Assembly (NCBI RefSeq): GCF_014084105.1
Contig: NZ_CP048289.1
Location: 6,395,922 to 6,459,921 of the forward strand
Source: Streptacidiphilus sp. P02-A3a
Lineage (GTDB): Bacteria; Actinomycetota; Actinomycetes; Streptomycetales; Streptomycetaceae
Direction of reading: 5' to 3'
DNA length: 64,000 nt
Shown here: positions 26,638 to 36,015 of the stretch, in pieces
Layout of the letters: the number at the start of each line of letters is the position of its first letter
Numbering within the stretch: the first letter of the stretch is position 1
The notes under the pieces: model-generated
Database searches by the model: none
The model's input: the letters and a program-made list of their open reading frames with translations, nothing else
What the model was told of the DNA's origin: nothing
Translations under genes and position numbers: made by a program

Positions 26638-26805
26638 GGGGCGTCGCATCGGGGCGGCGCCAGCGGCACCGGCCCACCGCGCCCTTCGCGCCGCCCGTTC
26701 CGCCGACCTCCACACACCCCGACCACGCACCCCGAACACCGCCCTGACCACCGCCCGGCCTTCGCTGTCCTTGCTGTGCCGATCGTCCGTCAAGCCCGGA
26801 GAAAA

Positions 26806-26821
26806 TGTGAGCGTTAACAAG
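26806..26821 (+). promoter_or_regulatory. AraR-type operator 2, overlapping the araB start
   Basis: TGTGAGCGTTAACAAG, 14 of 16 matches to operator 1; it contains the GTG start codon and codons 2-5 of araB. Probably an auxiliary site acting together with operator 1, 184 bp upstream. Confidence 0.7.
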
Positions 26822-28480
26822 ATGCAGGTGACAGTAGGCGTCGACTTCGGCACCCTGTCCGGACGCGCGGTGGTGGTGTCCGTCGCGGACGGCACCCAGC
26901 TCGCCGACGCCGTGCACGACTACCGGCACGGCGTGCTCGACCGCACCCTGCCCGACGGTTCGACCGAACTGGCCCCGGACTGGGCGCTGCAACTCCCCGA
27001 GGACTGGCGGGAGGTGTTGCGCACGGCGGTGCCGAAGGCGCTGGCCCTGGCTGGGGTGACGCCTGATCAGGTCATCGGCATCGGAACGGACTTCACCGCC
27101 TGCACGGTGCTGCCGACCACCGCCGACGGCACTCCGCTGTGCGAGCTGCCGGGGCTGGCGGGTCGTCCGCACGCCTATCCGAAGCTGTGGCGGCACCACG
27201 CCGCCCAGCCGCAGGCGGACCGGATCAACGCGCTGGCCGCGCGGTTGGGCGAACCGTGGCCGGCCCGCTACGGCGGCAAGGTCTCCAGCGAGTGGCAGTA
27301 CGCCAAGGGGCTGCAACTCCTGGAGGAAGAGCCGGAGTTGTATGCCCGTGCGGACCGCTGGATCGAGGCCGCCGACTGGATCGTCTGGGAGTTGACCGGC
27401 GCCGAGAACCGCAACGTGTGCACCGCCGGCTATAAGGGCATGGTCCAGGACGGTGTGCCCCCAAGCCGCGAGTTCCTGGCCCGACTCCACCCCGGCTTCG
27501 CCGAGTTCACCGCGAAGCTGGACCACCCGCTGTCGCCGCTGGGTGCGGCGGCGGGTACCTTGACCGCCCGGGCGGCGGCGATGACCGGGCTCAATGAGGG
27601 GATCCCGGTCAGCGTGGGCAATGTCGACGCCCACGTCACCAGCGCCGCCGCCCGGGCCCTGGAGCCGGGCCACCTGCTGGCGATCATGGGCACCAGCACC
27701 TGCCACATCCTCAACTCCGAGGTCCTGGCCGAGGTGCCGGGGATGTGCGGGGTGGTCGACGGCGGGGTGGTGCCCGGGTTGTGGGGGTACGAGGCCGGGC
27801 AGTCCGGCGTGGGCGACATCTTCGCCTGGGCGGTGCGCAGCACCACCCCCGCCGAGTACGCGGAGCAGGCGCGGGCGCGCGGGATCAGCGTCCACCAGTT
27901 GCTGACCGAGAAGGCCGCCGCGCAACCGGTGGGCGGGCACGGGCTGGTGGCGCTGGACTGGCACAGCGGCAACCGCTCCACCCTGGTCGACCACCACCTG
28001 TCCGGCCTGCTGCTGGGACTGACCCTGGACACCCGCCCGGAGGAGATCTACCGGGCGTTGCTGGAGGCCACCGCCTTCGGCACGCGGATGATCGTGGAGG
28101 CGTTCGAGCACGGCGGGGTACCGGTCACCGAGTTCACGGTGGCCGGGGGCCTGCCCAGGAACCGCTTCCTGATGCAGATCTACAGCGATGTGCTGCGTCG
28201 GCCGATCAACGTGATCGGCTCGGAACAGGGACCGGCGCTGGGTTCGGCGATCCACGCCGCGGTCGCGGCCGGGGCCTACCCGGACATCCGGGCCGCCTCG
28301 GCCGCGATGGGCCGGATCCGGCTGGCCGTGCACACCCCCGACCAGTACCGCGCCGACGCCTACGACCAGTTGTTCGCGCACTACCGCGAGCTGCACGACC
28401 ACTTCGGTCGCGGCGGCAGCGACAGCATGCACCGGCTGCGCGCGCTGCGCGACACCGCACGTCTGGAGGAGAACCGATGA
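26807..28480 (+). CDS. araB: Ribulokinase
   Basis: 557 residues, the usual size. FGGY carbohydrate-kinase fold: VGVDFGTLSGRAVVV (N-terminal ATPase loop), IGIGTDFTACTVLP, GTSTCHI, and the C-terminal VAGGLPRNRFLMQIYSDVL. It phosphorylates L-ribulose to L-ribulose-5-phosphate. GTG 26807 is preferred because GGAG lies five bases upstream; an ATG at 26822 would be 20 bases from it. The start codon is inside an operator. The stop overlaps the araD start (ATGA), so translation is coupled. Confidence 0.95.
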   Translation: MSVNKMQVTVGVDFGTLSGRAVVVSVADGTQLADAVHDYRHGVLDRTLPDGSTELAPDWALQLPEDWREVLRTAVPKALALAGVTPDQVIGIGTDFTACTVLPTTADGTPLCELPGLAGRPHAYPKLWRHHAAQPQADRINALAARLGEPWPARYGGKVSSEWQYAKGLQLLEEEPELYARADRWIEAADWIVWELTGAENRNVCTAGYKGMVQDGVPPSREFLARLHPGFAEFTAKLDHPLSPLGAAAGTLTARAAAMTGLNEGIPVSVGNVDAHVTSAAARALEPGHLLAIMGTSTCHILNSEVLAEVPGMCGVVDGGVVPGLWGYEAGQSGVGDIFAWAVRSTTPAEYAEQARARGISVHQLLTEKAAAQPVGGHGLVALDWHSGNRSTLVDHHLSGLLLGLTLDTRPEEIYRALLEATAFGTRMIVEAFEHGGVPVTEFTVAGGLPRNRFLMQIYSDVLRRPINVIGSEQGPALGSAIHAAVAAGAYPDIRAASAAMGRIRLAVHTPDQYRADAYDQLFAHYRELHDHFGRGGSDSMHRLRALRDTARLEENR

Positions 28481-29181
28481 CCACGCCGAAGGCCGCGCTC
28501 CCCGGCCTGGACGCCCTGCGGGCCGAAGTCTGCGGCCTGCACACGGAGTTGCTGCGCTGGGGACTGGTCGCCTGGACCAGCGGCAACATCTCGGCCCGGG
28601 TGCCCGGACAGGAGCTGATGGTGATCAAGCCGAGCGGTGTCTCCTATCCGGAGCTGACCCCGGAGCTGATGATCGTCTGCGACCTGGAGGGCCGCAAGGT
28701 CGCCGGTGAGCTGTCGCCGTCCAGCGACACCGCCGCCCACGCGTACGTCTACCGGCACCGCCCCGAGGTCGGCGGCGTGGTGCACACGCACTCGCCCTAC
28801 GCCACGGCGTGGGCCGCGGCCGGGGAGCCGATTCCGTGCGCGATCACCGCCATGGGTGACGAGTTCGGCGACGACATCCCGGTCGGGCCGTTCGCCCTGA
28901 TCGGCGACGACTCCATCGGCCGGGGCATCGTCGCCACCCTCGCGGGCAGCCGTTCCCCGGCGGTGCTGATGCGCCAGCACGGCGTGTTCACCGTCGGCAG
29001 CGGCGCCAGGGCGGCGGTGAAGGCGGCGGTGATGTGCGAGGACGTCGCCCGCACCGTCCACCTGGCCCGCCAGCTCGGCCGGGTCGAGCGCCTCCAGCAG
29101 GACCACATCGACGCACTGTACGACCGCTACCAGCACGTCTACGGCCAGCAGGCCGTCCCCGCCGAAGGAGAACACGCATGA
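28477..29181 (+). CDS. araD: L-ribulose-5-phosphate 4-epimerase
   Basis: 234 residues of the class II aldolase/adducin family. Active-site features are visible: SGNIS and KPSGVSY for phosphate binding, and zinc-ligand histidines in [11 protein letters not shown] and in MRQHGVF. It converts L-ribulose-5-phosphate to D-xylulose-5-phosphate for the pentose phosphate pathway. It overlaps araB and araA by 4 bp on each side. The gene order is B-D-A rather than the E. coli B-A-D. Confidence 0.95.
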   Translation: MTTPKAALPGLDALRAEVCGLHTELLRWGLVAWTSGNISARVPGQELMVIKPSGVSYPELTPELMIVCDLEGRKVAGELSPSSDTAAHAYVYRHRPEVGGVVHTHSPYATAWAAAGEPIPCAITAMGDEFGDDIPVGPFALIGDDSIGRGIVATLAGSRSPAVLMRQHGVFTVGSGARAAVKAAVMCEDVARTVHLARQLGRVERLQQDHIDALYDRYQHVYGQQAVPAEGEHA

Positions 29182-30680
29182 TCGCGCCCCCCGACCGCCG
29201 GCTCTGGTTCCTCACCGGGAGCCAGGGCCTTTACGGACCGGAGACGCTGGACCAGGTCGCGCGGCAGTCACGGGAGATCGCCGGCGTGCTGGACTCCGGG
29301 GCGCTCCCGGTCCAGGTCCGCTGGCGTCCGGTGCTCACCGACGCCGAGGCCATCCGCCGGGTGTGTCTGGAGGCGAACAGCGACGACGCGTGCGTGGGTG
29401 TGATCGCCTGGATGCACACCTTCTCCCCCGCCAAGATGTGGATCGCCGGGCTGGACGCGCTGCGCAAACCACTGCTGCACCTGCACACCCAGATCAATGT
29501 GAACCTGCCCTGGTCGTCCATCGACATGGACTTCATGAATCTGAACCAGGCCGCCCACGGCGATCGGGAGTTCGGGTACATACAGTCGCGGCTCGGCGTC
29601 GCCCGCAAGACGGTCGCCGGGCACGTCAGCGATCCCGTCGTCATCGCCCGGGTCGCCGCGTGGAGCCGCGCCGCGCTCGGGCGGACCGAGCTGGCGACCC
29701 TGCGGCTGGCCCGTTTCGGCGACAACATGCGTGACGTGGCGGTCACCGAGGGCGACAAGGTCGAGGCCCAGCGCCGCTTCGGCGTCTCGGTCAACACCTA
29801 CGGCGTGAACGACCTGGTGGAGGCGGTCGACGCGAGCACCGACAGCGCCGTCTCGGCGCTGGTGAAGGAGTACCAGGAGGCCTACCGGCTGGCCCCGGAG
29901 CTGCGCCCGGGCGCCGAACGGCACGAGTCGCTGCGCTATGCCGCCCGCATCGAGCTGGGGTTGCGCGGCTTCCTGGAGCAGGGCGGCTTCCGCGCCTTCA
30001 CCAGCAACTTCGAGGACCTGGGCGGGCTGCGGCAGCTGCCGGGGCTGGCGGTGCAGCGGCTGATGGCCGACGGCTACGGCTTCGGCGGCGAGGGCGACTG
30101 GAAGACCTCGGCCCTGCTGCGCACCCTCAAGGCCGCCGCCGACGGGCTGCCCGGCGGCACCTCGTTCATGGAGGACTACACCTACCACCTGGCCCCGGGG
30201 CAGGAGTTGATCCTGGGCGCGCACATGCTGGAGGTCTGCCCCAGCATCGCCGCCGACACCCCCAGCTGCGAGATCCATCCGCTGGGCATCGGCGGACGCG
30301 AGGACCCGGTCCGGCTGGTCTTCGACGCCGCCCCCGGCCCGGCGCTGGTGGTCGGCCTGGCCGACCTCGGCGACCGCTTCCGGCTGGTCGGCAACACCGT
30401 CACCACGGTCTCCCCGCCGGAACCGCTGCCGGCGCTGCCGGTGGCCCGCGCGGTCTGGCGGCCGCACCCGAACCTGCGCACCTCCACCGAGTCCTGGCTC
30501 ACCGCGGGCGGGCCCCACCACACGGTCTACAGCAGCGCCCTGGGCACCGAGGAGCTGACCGATCTGGCCGACCTGCTGGGCACCGAACTCGCCCTGATAG
30601 ACGGCGAAACCAGCACCCGCGGGTTCGCCCAGGAGCTGCGCTGGAACCAGGCGTACCACCGCCTGGCGCAATCGCTGTGA
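29178..30680 (+). CDS. araA: L-arabinose isomerase
   Basis: 500 residues. [20 protein letters not shown] is the N-terminal family signature; [22 protein letters not shown] and [18 protein letters not shown] follow; metal-binding [13 protein letters not shown] and the catalytic Glu in FMEDYTYHL are present. It interconverts L-arabinose and L-ribulose. Last gene of the araBDA operon, coupled to araD by ATGA. Confidence 0.97.
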   Translation: MIAPPDRRLWFLTGSQGLYGPETLDQVARQSREIAGVLDSGALPVQVRWRPVLTDAEAIRRVCLEANSDDACVGVIAWMHTFSPAKMWIAGLDALRKPLLHLHTQINVNLPWSSIDMDFMNLNQAAHGDREFGYIQSRLGVARKTVAGHVSDPVVIARVAAWSRAALGRTELATLRLARFGDNMRDVAVTEGDKVEAQRRFGVSVNTYGVNDLVEAVDASTDSAVSALVKEYQEAYRLAPELRPGAERHESLRYAARIELGLRGFLEQGGFRAFTSNFEDLGGLRQLPGLAVQRLMADGYGFGGEGDWKTSALLRTLKAAADGLPGGTSFMEDYTYHLAPGQELILGAHMLEVCPSIAADTPSCEIHPLGIGGREDPVRLVFDAAPGPALVVGLADLGDRFRLVGNTVTTVSPPEPLPALPVARAVWRPHPNLRTSTESWLTAGGPHHTVYSSALGTEELTDLADLLGTELALIDGETSTRGFAQELRWNQAYHRLAQSL

Positions 30681-30739
30681 CCGTTTCCGCAGCGCCGCCC
30701 GGCCGGGTATCGGCTCGGTAACATTGCCTGCGCGACCTG

Positions 30740-30769
30740 TTGACTCGCCGCCATGTGAGCGCAAACAAT
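30740..30769 (+). promoter_or_regulatory. Promoter of the LacI gene with AraR-type operator 3
   Basis: Operator TGTGAGCGCAAACAAT (30754-30769). TTGACT (30740-30745) is 17 bp before AAACAA (30763-30768), the same -35/operator geometry as before araB. Implies autoregulation. Confidence 0.7.
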
Positions 30770-30863
30770 ATGGCATCCGAAATCGCGGCGAAACAGCACC
30801 TTAACGGATTCACCACCATCGGGCGGCACCGAGTCTTTCTCGGAGATCTGGAATGAGGAAGCC

Positions 30864-31889
30864 ATGAACGCAGGTGGAGCCGCCGCCGGTCGGCAGCCGG
30901 TCATGGCCGACGTCGCCAGGCTCGCCGGGGTCTCGCACCAGACCGTGTCGCGGGTGCTGAACGACAGCCCGAACGTGAAGGAGCAGACCCGGGACCGGGT
31001 GCTGTCGGCGATCCGGGAGCTGGACTACCGTCCCAACTCGGCCGCCCGGGCCCTGGTCACCCGTCACTCCAAGACCCTGGGCGTGGTCAGTTTCGACACC
31101 ACCCTCTACGGCCCGGCCTCGATGCTGTACGGGATCGAGCAGGCCGCCCGCAACGCCGGGTACTTCGTCAGCATCGCCAGCGTGCGGTCACTGGCGGGCC
31201 GGTCGATGCAGGAGGCCATGGACCGGCTGCTTGACCAGGCCGTTGAGGGCGTGCTGGTGATCGCGCCGCAGACCTCCTCGGTGGGGGCGCTGGCGCAGGT
31301 CAGCAGTTCGGTGCCGGTGGTGGCGGTGGGGTCAGGCGCGCAGGCGCGGATGCCCGGGGCGGCGGTCGACAACGAGGCCGGGGCGCGGGCCGCGACCCGC
31401 TACCTGCTGGATCTGGGCCACCGTACGGTGCACCACGTCGCCGGTCCGGCCAGCTGGCTGGACGCCCAGGCCCGGCAGCAGGGCTGGCGCGCGGTACTGA
31501 CCGAGGCCGGGGCCGAGGTGCCCGAGGTGATCACCGGGGACTGGAGCGCGCGGGCCGGGTACGAGGCCGGGTTGCGGCTACAGGCCGACCCCCGGGTCAG
31601 CGCGGTGTTCTGCGCCAACGACCACATGGCGCTGGGCCTGCTGCGGGCGCTGCACGAGTCCGGTCGCGGCATCCCCGGCGACATCAGCGTGGTCGGTTTC
31701 GACGACATCCCCGAGGCGTCCTACTTCACCCCGCCGCTGACCACGGTCCGCCAGGACTTCGGCGAGCTCGGCCGCCGCGGCCTGGAACTCCTGGTCACCC
31801 AGGTCGAGGACGGGTACCGGGCGTCCGGCCGTCTACTGGTCGCCACGGAACTCGTCGTACGCAACAGCACCGGCACCCCCGCCCGCTAG
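30864..31889 (+). CDS. LacI-family repressor, probable arabinose regulator
   Basis: 341 residues. N-terminal helix-turn-helix VMADVARLAGVSHQTVSRVL with the hinge YRPNSAARALVTRHSKTLGVV, then a periplasmic-binding-like sugar domain ending DISVVGFDDIPEASYFTPPLTTVRQDF. Its position between araBDA and the importer, with the same operator before all three units and before itself, identifies it as their likely regulator; L-arabinose or a derivative as inducer is inference. GAGGA lies five bases before the ATG. Functionally analogous to AraR, though Bacillus AraR has a GntR-type DNA-binding domain. Confidence 0.9.
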   Translation: MNAGGAAAGRQPVMADVARLAGVSHQTVSRVLNDSPNVKEQTRDRVLSAIRELDYRPNSAARALVTRHSKTLGVVSFDTTLYGPASMLYGIEQAARNAGYFVSIASVRSLAGRSMQEAMDRLLDQAVEGVLVIAPQTSSVGALAQVSSSVPVVAVGSGAQARMPGAAVDNEAGARAATRYLLDLGHRTVHHVAGPASWLDAQARQQGWRAVLTEAGAEVPEVITGDWSARAGYEAGLRLQADPRVSAVFCANDHMALGLLRALHESGRGIPGDISVVGFDDIPEASYFTPPLTTVRQDFGELGRRGLELLVTQVEDGYRASGRLLVATELVVRNSTGTPAR

Positions 31890-31920
31890 GCCCGACCGCG
31901 CCACCGTTCGCCCGCAAACG

Positions 31921-31950
31921 CACTCGCACTCGCACTCGCACTCGCACTCG
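31921..31950. repeat. Hexamer microsatellite (CACTCG)5
   Basis: Five exact head-to-tail CACTCG copies between the LacI gene and the importer promoter, 36 bp before the operator at 31987. Confidence 0.9.
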
Positions 31951-31986
31951 CACATGAAGCTGTAGTCGCAGCTGCGCGTCCTCCAG

Positions 31987-32004
31987 ATTGTTAACGCTAA
32001 CAAT
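31987..32004. promoter_or_regulatory. AraR-type operator 4 (importer)
   Basis: ATTGTTAACGCTAACAAT: perfect 7-bp arms ATTGTTA/TAACAAT around ACGC. It shares the CGCTAACAAT half with operator 1. 46 bp before the binding-protein ATG. Confidence 0.8.
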
Positions 32005-32050
32005 TCCCGCGCCACCCGCACGGGTGCCGCTCGACGAAAGGCAGAGATCC

Positions 32051-33238
32051 ATGAACGTCGTCACGTCCAGCAGATCGACCGTCGCCCTGGCCGCCGCCGT
32101 GACCGTCGTCCTCGCTGTGGCCGGCTGTTCGAAGTCCTCCACCGGCAGCACCACCGCCGCCGCGGTTCCGGCGGCCTCGGCCACCGCCGCCGTCGCGGCC
32201 TGCGGCTCCTCCCCCTCGGCCACCCCCGACCCGGCGAGCGACCCGGTGGCGTTCAACAACGCGAACCTGGGCGGGCTCGACCAGGCGCTGGCCTGTGCGC
32301 TGAAGGGCAAGAGCCTGTCCGGGGTCAACATCGCGATGGTGGTCAACGTCGCGGCGGACTACTGGAACGCGGGCCAGGTGGGCTTCAAGGCGGGATGCGA
32401 GGCGGTCGGCCTGCCGAGCAGCGACTGCACCTTCTTCGCGCCGCCGAACGGCACCCTGACCGAGCAGAACTCCGAACTGGAGACGCTGCGTTCGCAGAAC
32501 ATCACCGGCTACTCGATCTCCGCGATCGACCCCGCCTCGGCCAAGGGCACCATCGCCACCGACGTCGCCAACGGGGTGAACGTGCTGGCCATCGACTCGC
32601 CGCTGCCCGGCACCGCCGCCGCCTCGCTCTACCTGGGCACCGACAACTACTCCGCCGGGTTCGAGGCGGGCACCGAGATGAAGACCGCCCTGGGCAGCGC
32701 GGGCGGCAAGGTCGCGATCCTGGTCGGCTCGCTGACCGCGGCCAACGCCACCGGCCGGATCGCCGGGTTCGAGGCCGCGATCAAGGGCTCCGACATCACG
32801 GTGGTGCAGAAGGTCAACGACAACCTGTCGGCGAGCACCGCGCAGACCGACGCCGAGACCATCCTGGCGAACAACTCCGGGATCAACGGCTTGTACGGCG
32901 TGTACTCCTACGACGGCCCGGCCCTCGCGCAGGCGGTGGCGACCGCGAAGAAGACCGGCACGGTCAAGGTCGTCTGCGACGACTCCGACACCCAGACCCT
33001 CGGCTTCATCTCCTCGGGCGGGATCGCGGGCACCGTCGTGCAGATGCCCTACGAGCAGGGCTACACCGGCGCGTACCTGCTGGCGGCCGAGCACGTGCTG
33101 GGCACCGCCGCCACGATGGCGCTGGTCAAACCGTACCTGGAGGCCGACGGCAGCACCCTCAGCTCCGGCGTCGGCCTGATCACCGGCTCGGACCTGGGCG
33201 CCTACAAGTCCCTTGAGTCGCAGCTCGGGATCGGCTGA
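32051..33238 (+). CDS. Sugar ABC transporter substrate-binding lipoprotein
   Basis: 395 residues. Lipoprotein signal with lipobox VLAVAGC near residue 28, then a Ser/Thr/Ala linker and a type-1 periplasmic binding fold (NIAMVVNVAADYWNAGQVGF, GYSISAIDPASAKGTIATDV, GLYGVYSYDGPALAQAVATA), like ribose/arabinose/xylose-binding proteins. It captures the sugar outside the membrane for the ATPase/permease encoded next (1-bp gap). The operator upstream and the araBDA neighbourhood point to L-arabinose, or possibly arabinose and related pentoses. Confidence 0.9.
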   Translation: MNVVTSSRSTVALAAAVTVVLAVAGCSKSSTGSTTAAAVPAASATAAVAACGSSPSATPDPASDPVAFNNANLGGLDQALACALKGKSLSGVNIAMVVNVAADYWNAGQVGFKAGCEAVGLPSSDCTFFAPPNGTLTEQNSELETLRSQNITGYSISAIDPASAKGTIATDVANGVNVLAIDSPLPGTAAASLYLGTDNYSAGFEAGTEMKTALGSAGGKVAILVGSLTAANATGRIAGFEAAIKGSDITVVQKVNDNLSASTAQTDAETILANNSGINGLYGVYSYDGPALAQAVATAKKTGTVKVVCDDSDTQTLGFISSGGIAGTVVQMPYEQGYTGAYLLAAEHVLGTAATMALVKPYLEADGSTLSSGVGLITGSDLGAYKSLESQLGIG

Positions 33239-33239
33239 G

Positions 33240-34889
33240 ATGACCCAGCCCATCACCACCGCCCCGGGTCACGCGGTCACCGCGCGGCTGCGGGGGGTGC
33301 ACAAGTCGTACGGACCCACCCGGGTCCTGGACCTGCCGGAACTCGACCTGTACGCCGGGCAGGTGATCGGGGTCGTCGGTGAGAACGGTGCGGGCAAGTC
33401 CACCCTGATGGGCACGCTGGCCGGATCCGTCCACCGCGACGGCGGCACCATCGACATCGACGGCCGGTCCCTGCCGCCCGGTTCCACCCAGGCCGCGCAG
33501 CAGCTCGGGGTCGCCCTGGTCTCCCAGGAGTTCCCCCTGGTGGGGCAGTTGTCGGTGACCGAGAACCTGCTGCTGGGACGCCGACCCAAGGCCTCCCGGC
33601 GGCGGATCCTGGTCGACCACAGGGCCCAGCGCGCCGAAGCCGAGGCCATGCTCACCGACATCGGCCTGCCGCCGCACTCAGTGCCGCTGGACCGCGAGGT
33701 GCGCACCCTGCCCGCGCCCACCCGGCAGCTCCTGGAGATCGCCAAGGGCTGGGGCCGCGGTCCCCGGTTGCTGATCCTGGACGAGCCGACCTCCTCCCTC
33801 GGTCCGGTCGAGGCGGCGCTGGTGCTGGACCTGACCCGGCGGCTGGCGCGGGACGGCGGCACGGTGCTGTTCATCGGCCACCGCCTGGACGAGGTCCGGG
33901 CGATCTCGGACCGGGTCCTGGTGCTGCGCAACGGCCGCCTGGTCGCCGACCTGGACCGCGAGCAGGCGGACGAGGACCGGCTGATCCGGGAGATGGTCGG
34001 CGGCGAGATCAGCCACCTGGCCCCCAAGGAGGCCCTGACCGAGGGCGAGACCCTGCTGAGCCTGGCCGGGGTGACCGCCGACGGCCTGGGACCGGTGGAC
34101 CTGGAGATCCGGCGCGGCGAGATCCTCGGCGTGGCCGGGCTGATGGGCTCCGGCCGCAGCCGCCTGGTGCACACCGTCGCCGGGGCGCAGCCCGCCACCG
34201 GCGGCCGGATGGTCCTGGACGGCCGCCGCTACCGTCCCCGGCACGCGATGGACGGCGTCGGCGCCGGGGTCGCCCTGATCCCGGAGGACCGCAAGGAGCA
34301 GGCGCTGGTCCTGTTCGCCCCGATCAAGGCGAACGTCACCGTGGGCGTGCTGAAGGAGATCAGCTCCCGCGGGGTGCTGCGGCCCAAGCGGCAGCGCGCC
34401 GAGGCGCAGCGGATCGCCGAGGGGGTCAACGTCCGGATGCGGTCGGTGGACCAGCCGATCGGTTCGCTGTCCGGCGGCAACCAGCAGCGGGCGATCTTCG
34501 GGCGGGCGTTCGCGGCCAAGCCGAAGCTGCTGCTGCTCGACGAGCCGACCCGGGGGGTGGACGTCGGTGCCAAGGCCGAGATCTACGAACTGGTCGACCG
34601 GGCCGCCCAGGCCGGAACGGCGGTCCTGGTCGCCTCCTCGGAACTGGAGGAGCTGCTGTGGATCTGCCACCGCATCGCGGTGATGAACCACGGCCGCGTG
34701 GTCGCCGTGCTGGACCGCGCCGACGCCACCAAGGAACGCATCATGACCGCCGCCGCGGGCACCACCTCCGTCCTCGAACCACCTGACCCGTCCGCTCCGA
34801 CCGACCCGTCCGATCCGACCGATCCAGCCGACTCATCTGGCGCGGAAGCCAACTCGTCCGCCGATCCAGGTACTTGGGGTGCCGCATGA
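33240..34889 (+). CDS. Sugar ABC transporter ATPase (AraG/RbsA type, two nucleotide-binding domains)
   Basis: 549 residues. First domain: Walker A GENGAGKST, Walker B LLILDEPTSSL. Its signature stretch (LPAPTRQLLEIAKG) is atypical, as usual for domain one of this family. Second domain: degenerate Walker A GLMGSGRSRLV, signature LSGGNQQ, Walker B LLLLDEPTRGVDVGAK. A low-complexity Asp/Pro/Ser/Thr tail (PSDPTDPADSS) ends the protein. It powers import through the permease. The ATG lies one base after the binding-protein stop and its own stop overlaps the permease start (ATGA). Confidence 0.94.
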   Translation: MTQPITTAPGHAVTARLRGVHKSYGPTRVLDLPELDLYAGQVIGVVGENGAGKSTLMGTLAGSVHRDGGTIDIDGRSLPPGSTQAAQQLGVALVSQEFPLVGQLSVTENLLLGRRPKASRRRILVDHRAQRAEAEAMLTDIGLPPHSVPLDREVRTLPAPTRQLLEIAKGWGRGPRLLILDEPTSSLGPVEAALVLDLTRRLARDGGTVLFIGHRLDEVRAISDRVLVLRNGRLVADLDREQADEDRLIREMVGGEISHLAPKEALTEGETLLSLAGVTADGLGPVDLEIRRGEILGVAGLMGSGRSRLVHTVAGAQPATGGRMVLDGRRYRPRHAMDGVGAGVALIPEDRKEQALVLFAPIKANVTVGVLKEISSRGVLRPKRQRAEAQRIAEGVNVRMRSVDQPIGSLSGGNQQRAIFGRAFAAKPKLLLLDEPTRGVDVGAKAEIYELVDRAAQAGTAVLVASSELEELLWICHRIAVMNHGRVVAVLDRADATKERIMTAAAGTTSVLEPPDPSAPTDPSDPTDPADSSGAEANSSADPGTWGAA

Positions 34890-35917
34890 CCACTCATCTG
34901 ACCCGGCCCCGGACCGGGGCCGACAAGCCCGGGCCCGAGGCACCGACCAGGCTCCGCAGCCTGACCCGGATCCTGGTCGAGACCCCCGAGGCGGGCATCA
35001 TCGCCGCCTGCGTGGTGGTCTTCGTCAGCATCGCCGCCAACGCCTCCACCTACGCCTCCGTCGGCAACATGCAGGTCATGGGCCGCGACCTGGCCCAGGT
35101 CGGGATCCTGGCGATCGGCGAGTCGCTGGTCATCCTGACCGGCGGGATCGACCTGTCGGTCGGCGCGCTGGCCGGGCTCGCCGGGATCCTCGCCGCCTGG
35201 TTCAACGTCTCCGCCGGTGTCCCGGCACCGCTGGCGATCCTGCTCACCATCGCCGTCTGCGCCGTCATCGGCTGGTGGCACGGCATGATGGTGACCAAAC
35301 TCAACGTCCCGCCCTTCGTGATCACCCTGGTCACGTACACCGTGTCCATCGGCGCCGCCCTCGCCATCACCGGCGGCTCCCCGATCAACGGCATCGACCC
35401 GCTGTTCAGCAACCTCAGTGCCTACTACGTCGACCAGGTGCCGGTGCCCGCGCTGTTCTTCGTCGGCGCCGCGGTGATCGCCTGGTTCGTCATGGAACGC
35501 ACCTACCTCGGCCGCCAGGTCTACGCCGTCGGCGGCAACAAGGAGGCCGCCCGCCTGGTCGGCATCCCGGTCGCCCGGCGGATCACCGCCACCTACGTCG
35601 CCAGCTCCAGCCTCGCCGCCGTCGTCGGCATCCTGGTCATCGGCCGCATGAACGTGGCCGACCCCTCGGTCGGCAGCTCCGGCTGGGAACTCACCGCCAT
35701 CGCCGCGGCCGTCGTCGGCGGCGTGTCCCTGGTCGGCGGCGAGGGCCGGATCGTCGGCATCGCCGCCGGGGCCATCCTACTGGAGTTCATCAGCAACGGC
35801 CTGCTCGCGCTCAAGGTCAGCGCCTACGACCAGGAGATGGTCCAGGGCGCGGTGCTCGGCGTGGCCATCCTGCTGGACCGGCTGCGGGCCCGCCGCTTCA
35901 CCCGCGTCCGCGGCTGA
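34886..35917 (+). CDS. Sugar ABC transporter permease (AraH/RbsC type)
   Basis: 343 residues with about eight to ten membrane helices. The family stretch ESLVILTGGIDLSVGALAGL and the coupling region VGGNKEAARLVGIPVARRIT are present, as is GAILLEFISNGLLALKVSAYDQEMVQG near the C-terminus. Probably homodimerises and pairs with the double ATPase. Last gene of the importer operon, followed by a terminator. Confidence 0.93.
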   Translation: MTTHLTRPRTGADKPGPEAPTRLRSLTRILVETPEAGIIAACVVVFVSIAANASTYASVGNMQVMGRDLAQVGILAIGESLVILTGGIDLSVGALAGLAGILAAWFNVSAGVPAPLAILLTIAVCAVIGWWHGMMVTKLNVPPFVITLVTYTVSIGAALAITGGSPINGIDPLFSNLSAYYVDQVPVPALFFVGAAVIAWFVMERTYLGRQVYAVGGNKEAARLVGIPVARRITATYVASSSLAAVVGILVIGRMNVADPSVGSSGWELTAIAAAVVGGVSLVGGEGRIVGIAAGAILLEFISNGLLALKVSAYDQEMVQGAVLGVAILLDRLRARRFTRVRG

Positions 35918-35945
35918 CCCGGCCGATCAGCACAGCACCACCCGC

Positions 35946-35988
35946 GCCCCGGGCGGGAACGGTCCCGGACGACCGTCCCGCCCGGGGC
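35946..35988. terminator. Long hairpin terminator
   Basis: GCCCCGGGCGGGAACGGTC pairs with GACCGTCCCGCCCGGGGC with one bulged A; CCGGAC loop. Between the convergent permease and DHA2 genes. Confidence 0.85.
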
Positions 35989-36015
35989 TCCGGCACGCCC
36001 GGTCCAGCGGCGGCG

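Noticed and set aside
26822..26824. ATG as start of araB
   Set aside because: It lies 20 bases from the only ribosome site; GTG 26807 is at the proper distance.
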